Shown one piece after another: positions 31,934 through 32,376 of a DNA stretch of 32,376 nucleotides. This stretch comes from Lachnospiraceae bacterium. Its GTDB lineage: Bacteria; Bacillota; Clostridia; Lachnospirales; Lachnospiraceae. The stretch's first letter is position 1; the number at the start of each line of letters is the position of its first letter. The stretch lies in NCBI GenBank assembly GCA_022781985.1, contig JALESH010000003.1:1-32376 (forward strand), written 5' to 3'. The notes beneath the pieces were generated by a model. The model was given only the letters and a program-made list of their open reading frames with translations, was not told where the DNA came from and did no database searches. A program made the position numbers and the translations under genes.

Positions 31934-31961
31934 ATTATACACAATAATTGTGTAATGTCAA
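31934..31961 (-). promoter_or_regulatory. hicAB promoter with embedded operator
   Basis: Minus strand TTGACA, 16 nt, TATAAT, both hexamers perfect. Between them lies ACACAAT-T-ATTGTGT (31939-31953), a perfect 7-bp inverted repeat, with further TTGTGT/GTGTGTA half-site-like sequences upstream at about 31970-31990. This is the expected layout for HicB autorepression. Confidence 0.85.
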
Positions 31962-32001
31962 TAGTTTTTATACACACTTTTTACACAATGAAATAATCCT
32001 T

Positions 32002-32253
32002 CTATGAATAATATTCTCTATGTAATTCTTCCGCTTTATCCATCATTTCATCAAAGCTATCACAATACCTGACTTCATTGTTCTTAGTTATATCTCCATT
32101 ACAACCTGGATTTATACATGTTAGGTCTTTAATATGGTATTTACTTCTTTGATTACTTCGTTGTATGCCTGATCCAATTTGATTTTCCTTTAGGCACTTA
32201 CAACATATAAACCGACTACTCCGTTTCGGATTACCCATCCTACATCTACACAT
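32002..32253 (-). CDS. Small Cys-rich hypothetical protein
   Basis: 83 residues with eight cysteines in two groups: CRC at 2-4, CCKC at 17-20, then Cys46, Cys51 (CINPGC) and Cys64 (YCDSF), ending in a helical acidic tail. The pairs could form a zinc ribbon. AAAGGA lies 9 nt before the ATG. The proline-free, Lys/Arg/Asn-rich codon use matches the AT-rich surroundings. I recall similar small proteins in clostridial mobile elements but cannot assign a function; it lies just upstream of the hicAB promoter. Confidence 0.65.
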   Translation of the reverse strand: MCRCRMGNPKRSSRFICCKCLKENQIGSGIQRSNQRSKYHIKDLTCINPGCNGDITKNNEVRYCDSFDEMMDKAEELHREYYS

Positions 32254-32286
32254 TATATCACGTCCTTTCTATTTTCTCTATAACAA

Positions 32287-32314
32287 AAGCCACCAGATTA
32301 TTTTCTGATGGCTT
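32287..32314 (-). terminator. Intrinsic terminator between the gene tail and the Cys-rich gene
   Basis: 11-bp stem AAGCCA-T-CAGA/TCTG-G-TGGCTT (one G-U pair in the minus-strand RNA) with a 6-nt loop, then TTGTT. It follows the stop of the gene entering from the right edge. Confidence 0.6.
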
Positions 32315-32320
32315 AACTTC

Positions 32321-32376
32321 TTATATTACTCTCTTATCATTTGCCATATTAACAGCCATTTGATACTTTTCAACAT
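32321..32376 (-). CDS. C-terminal tail of an unidentified gene (partial)
   Basis: The frame ending at TAA 32321-32323 reads VEKYQMAVNMANDKRVI up to the right edge. A terminator follows directly, which supports a real gene end. Too short to assign; another frame (MLKSIKWLLIW) is also open here. Confidence 0.35.
   Translation of the reverse strand, partial: VEKYQMAVNMANDKRVI

Overview
The window looks like a chromosome segment from a spore-forming, anaerobic Gram-positive of the Clostridia, most likely Lachnospiraceae (Clostridium cluster XIVa). The evidence is the sporulation genes (SpoIIM, SpoVB-type flippases, a Spo0A-type DNA-binding protein, CotF-like coat proteins), a NifS/NifU pair, FeoA/FeoB with its Cys-rich partner, RqcH and RNase Y. 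Shine-Dalgarno sequences are strong (GGAGG type), sigma-A promoters are close to consensus, and most genes run on the minus strand. No rRNA, tRNA, CRISPR array or intact insertion sequence was seen.

Left part (1-7260): a minus-strand Fe-S unit nifS-nifU-DNA glycosylase (cut by the left edge) has a near-perfect promoter. Divergent from it are a SpoVB-like flippase and DAHP synthase (aroF), which ends at a bidirectional terminator facing spoIIM. Next come a Nudix ADP-ribose pyrophosphatase and a subgroup Ic aminotransferase.

Middle (7400-16170): RNase Y and its terminator, then a long housekeeping series on the minus strand: yicC-remA-rpoZ-rimO-pgsA-cinA-recA-recX, with several short overlaps. 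The guanylate kinase gene often found between remA and rpoZ is absent. yicC has a strong promoter divergent from rqcH, and its leader holds a 15-bp tandem repeat.

Iron and envelope part (16170-29560): rqcH, then feoA-feoB-FeoB-associated protein, with matching 16-bp palindromes upstream of feoA and feoB that look like metal-regulator operators. A three-gene O-acylation cassette follows (DUF4358-like lipoprotein, MBOAT acyltransferase, DHHW/AlgJ-like protein), then two CotF-like coat proteins and mntP with a long, strongly folded leader. A tandem double-Nudix protein, a second SpoVB/MurJ-type flippase and glycogen synthase complete this part.

Right end (29620-32376): a Spo0A-type DNA-binding protein without a receiver domain, a truncated IS5-like transposase remnant just upstream of it, and then an abrupt change to AT-rich sequence. 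The AT-rich part holds a broken FHA-domain gene, a hicA-hicB toxin-antitoxin module with a palindromic operator, a Cys-rich small protein and a gene tail. It reads as an accessory, probably acquired, stretch. The observations most worth a second look are the receiverless Spo0A-like regulator, the paired feo operators, the structured mntP leader, and the FHA gene broken exactly over two A-AAA-AAG slippery heptamers. I did not find a clearly new multi-gene system.
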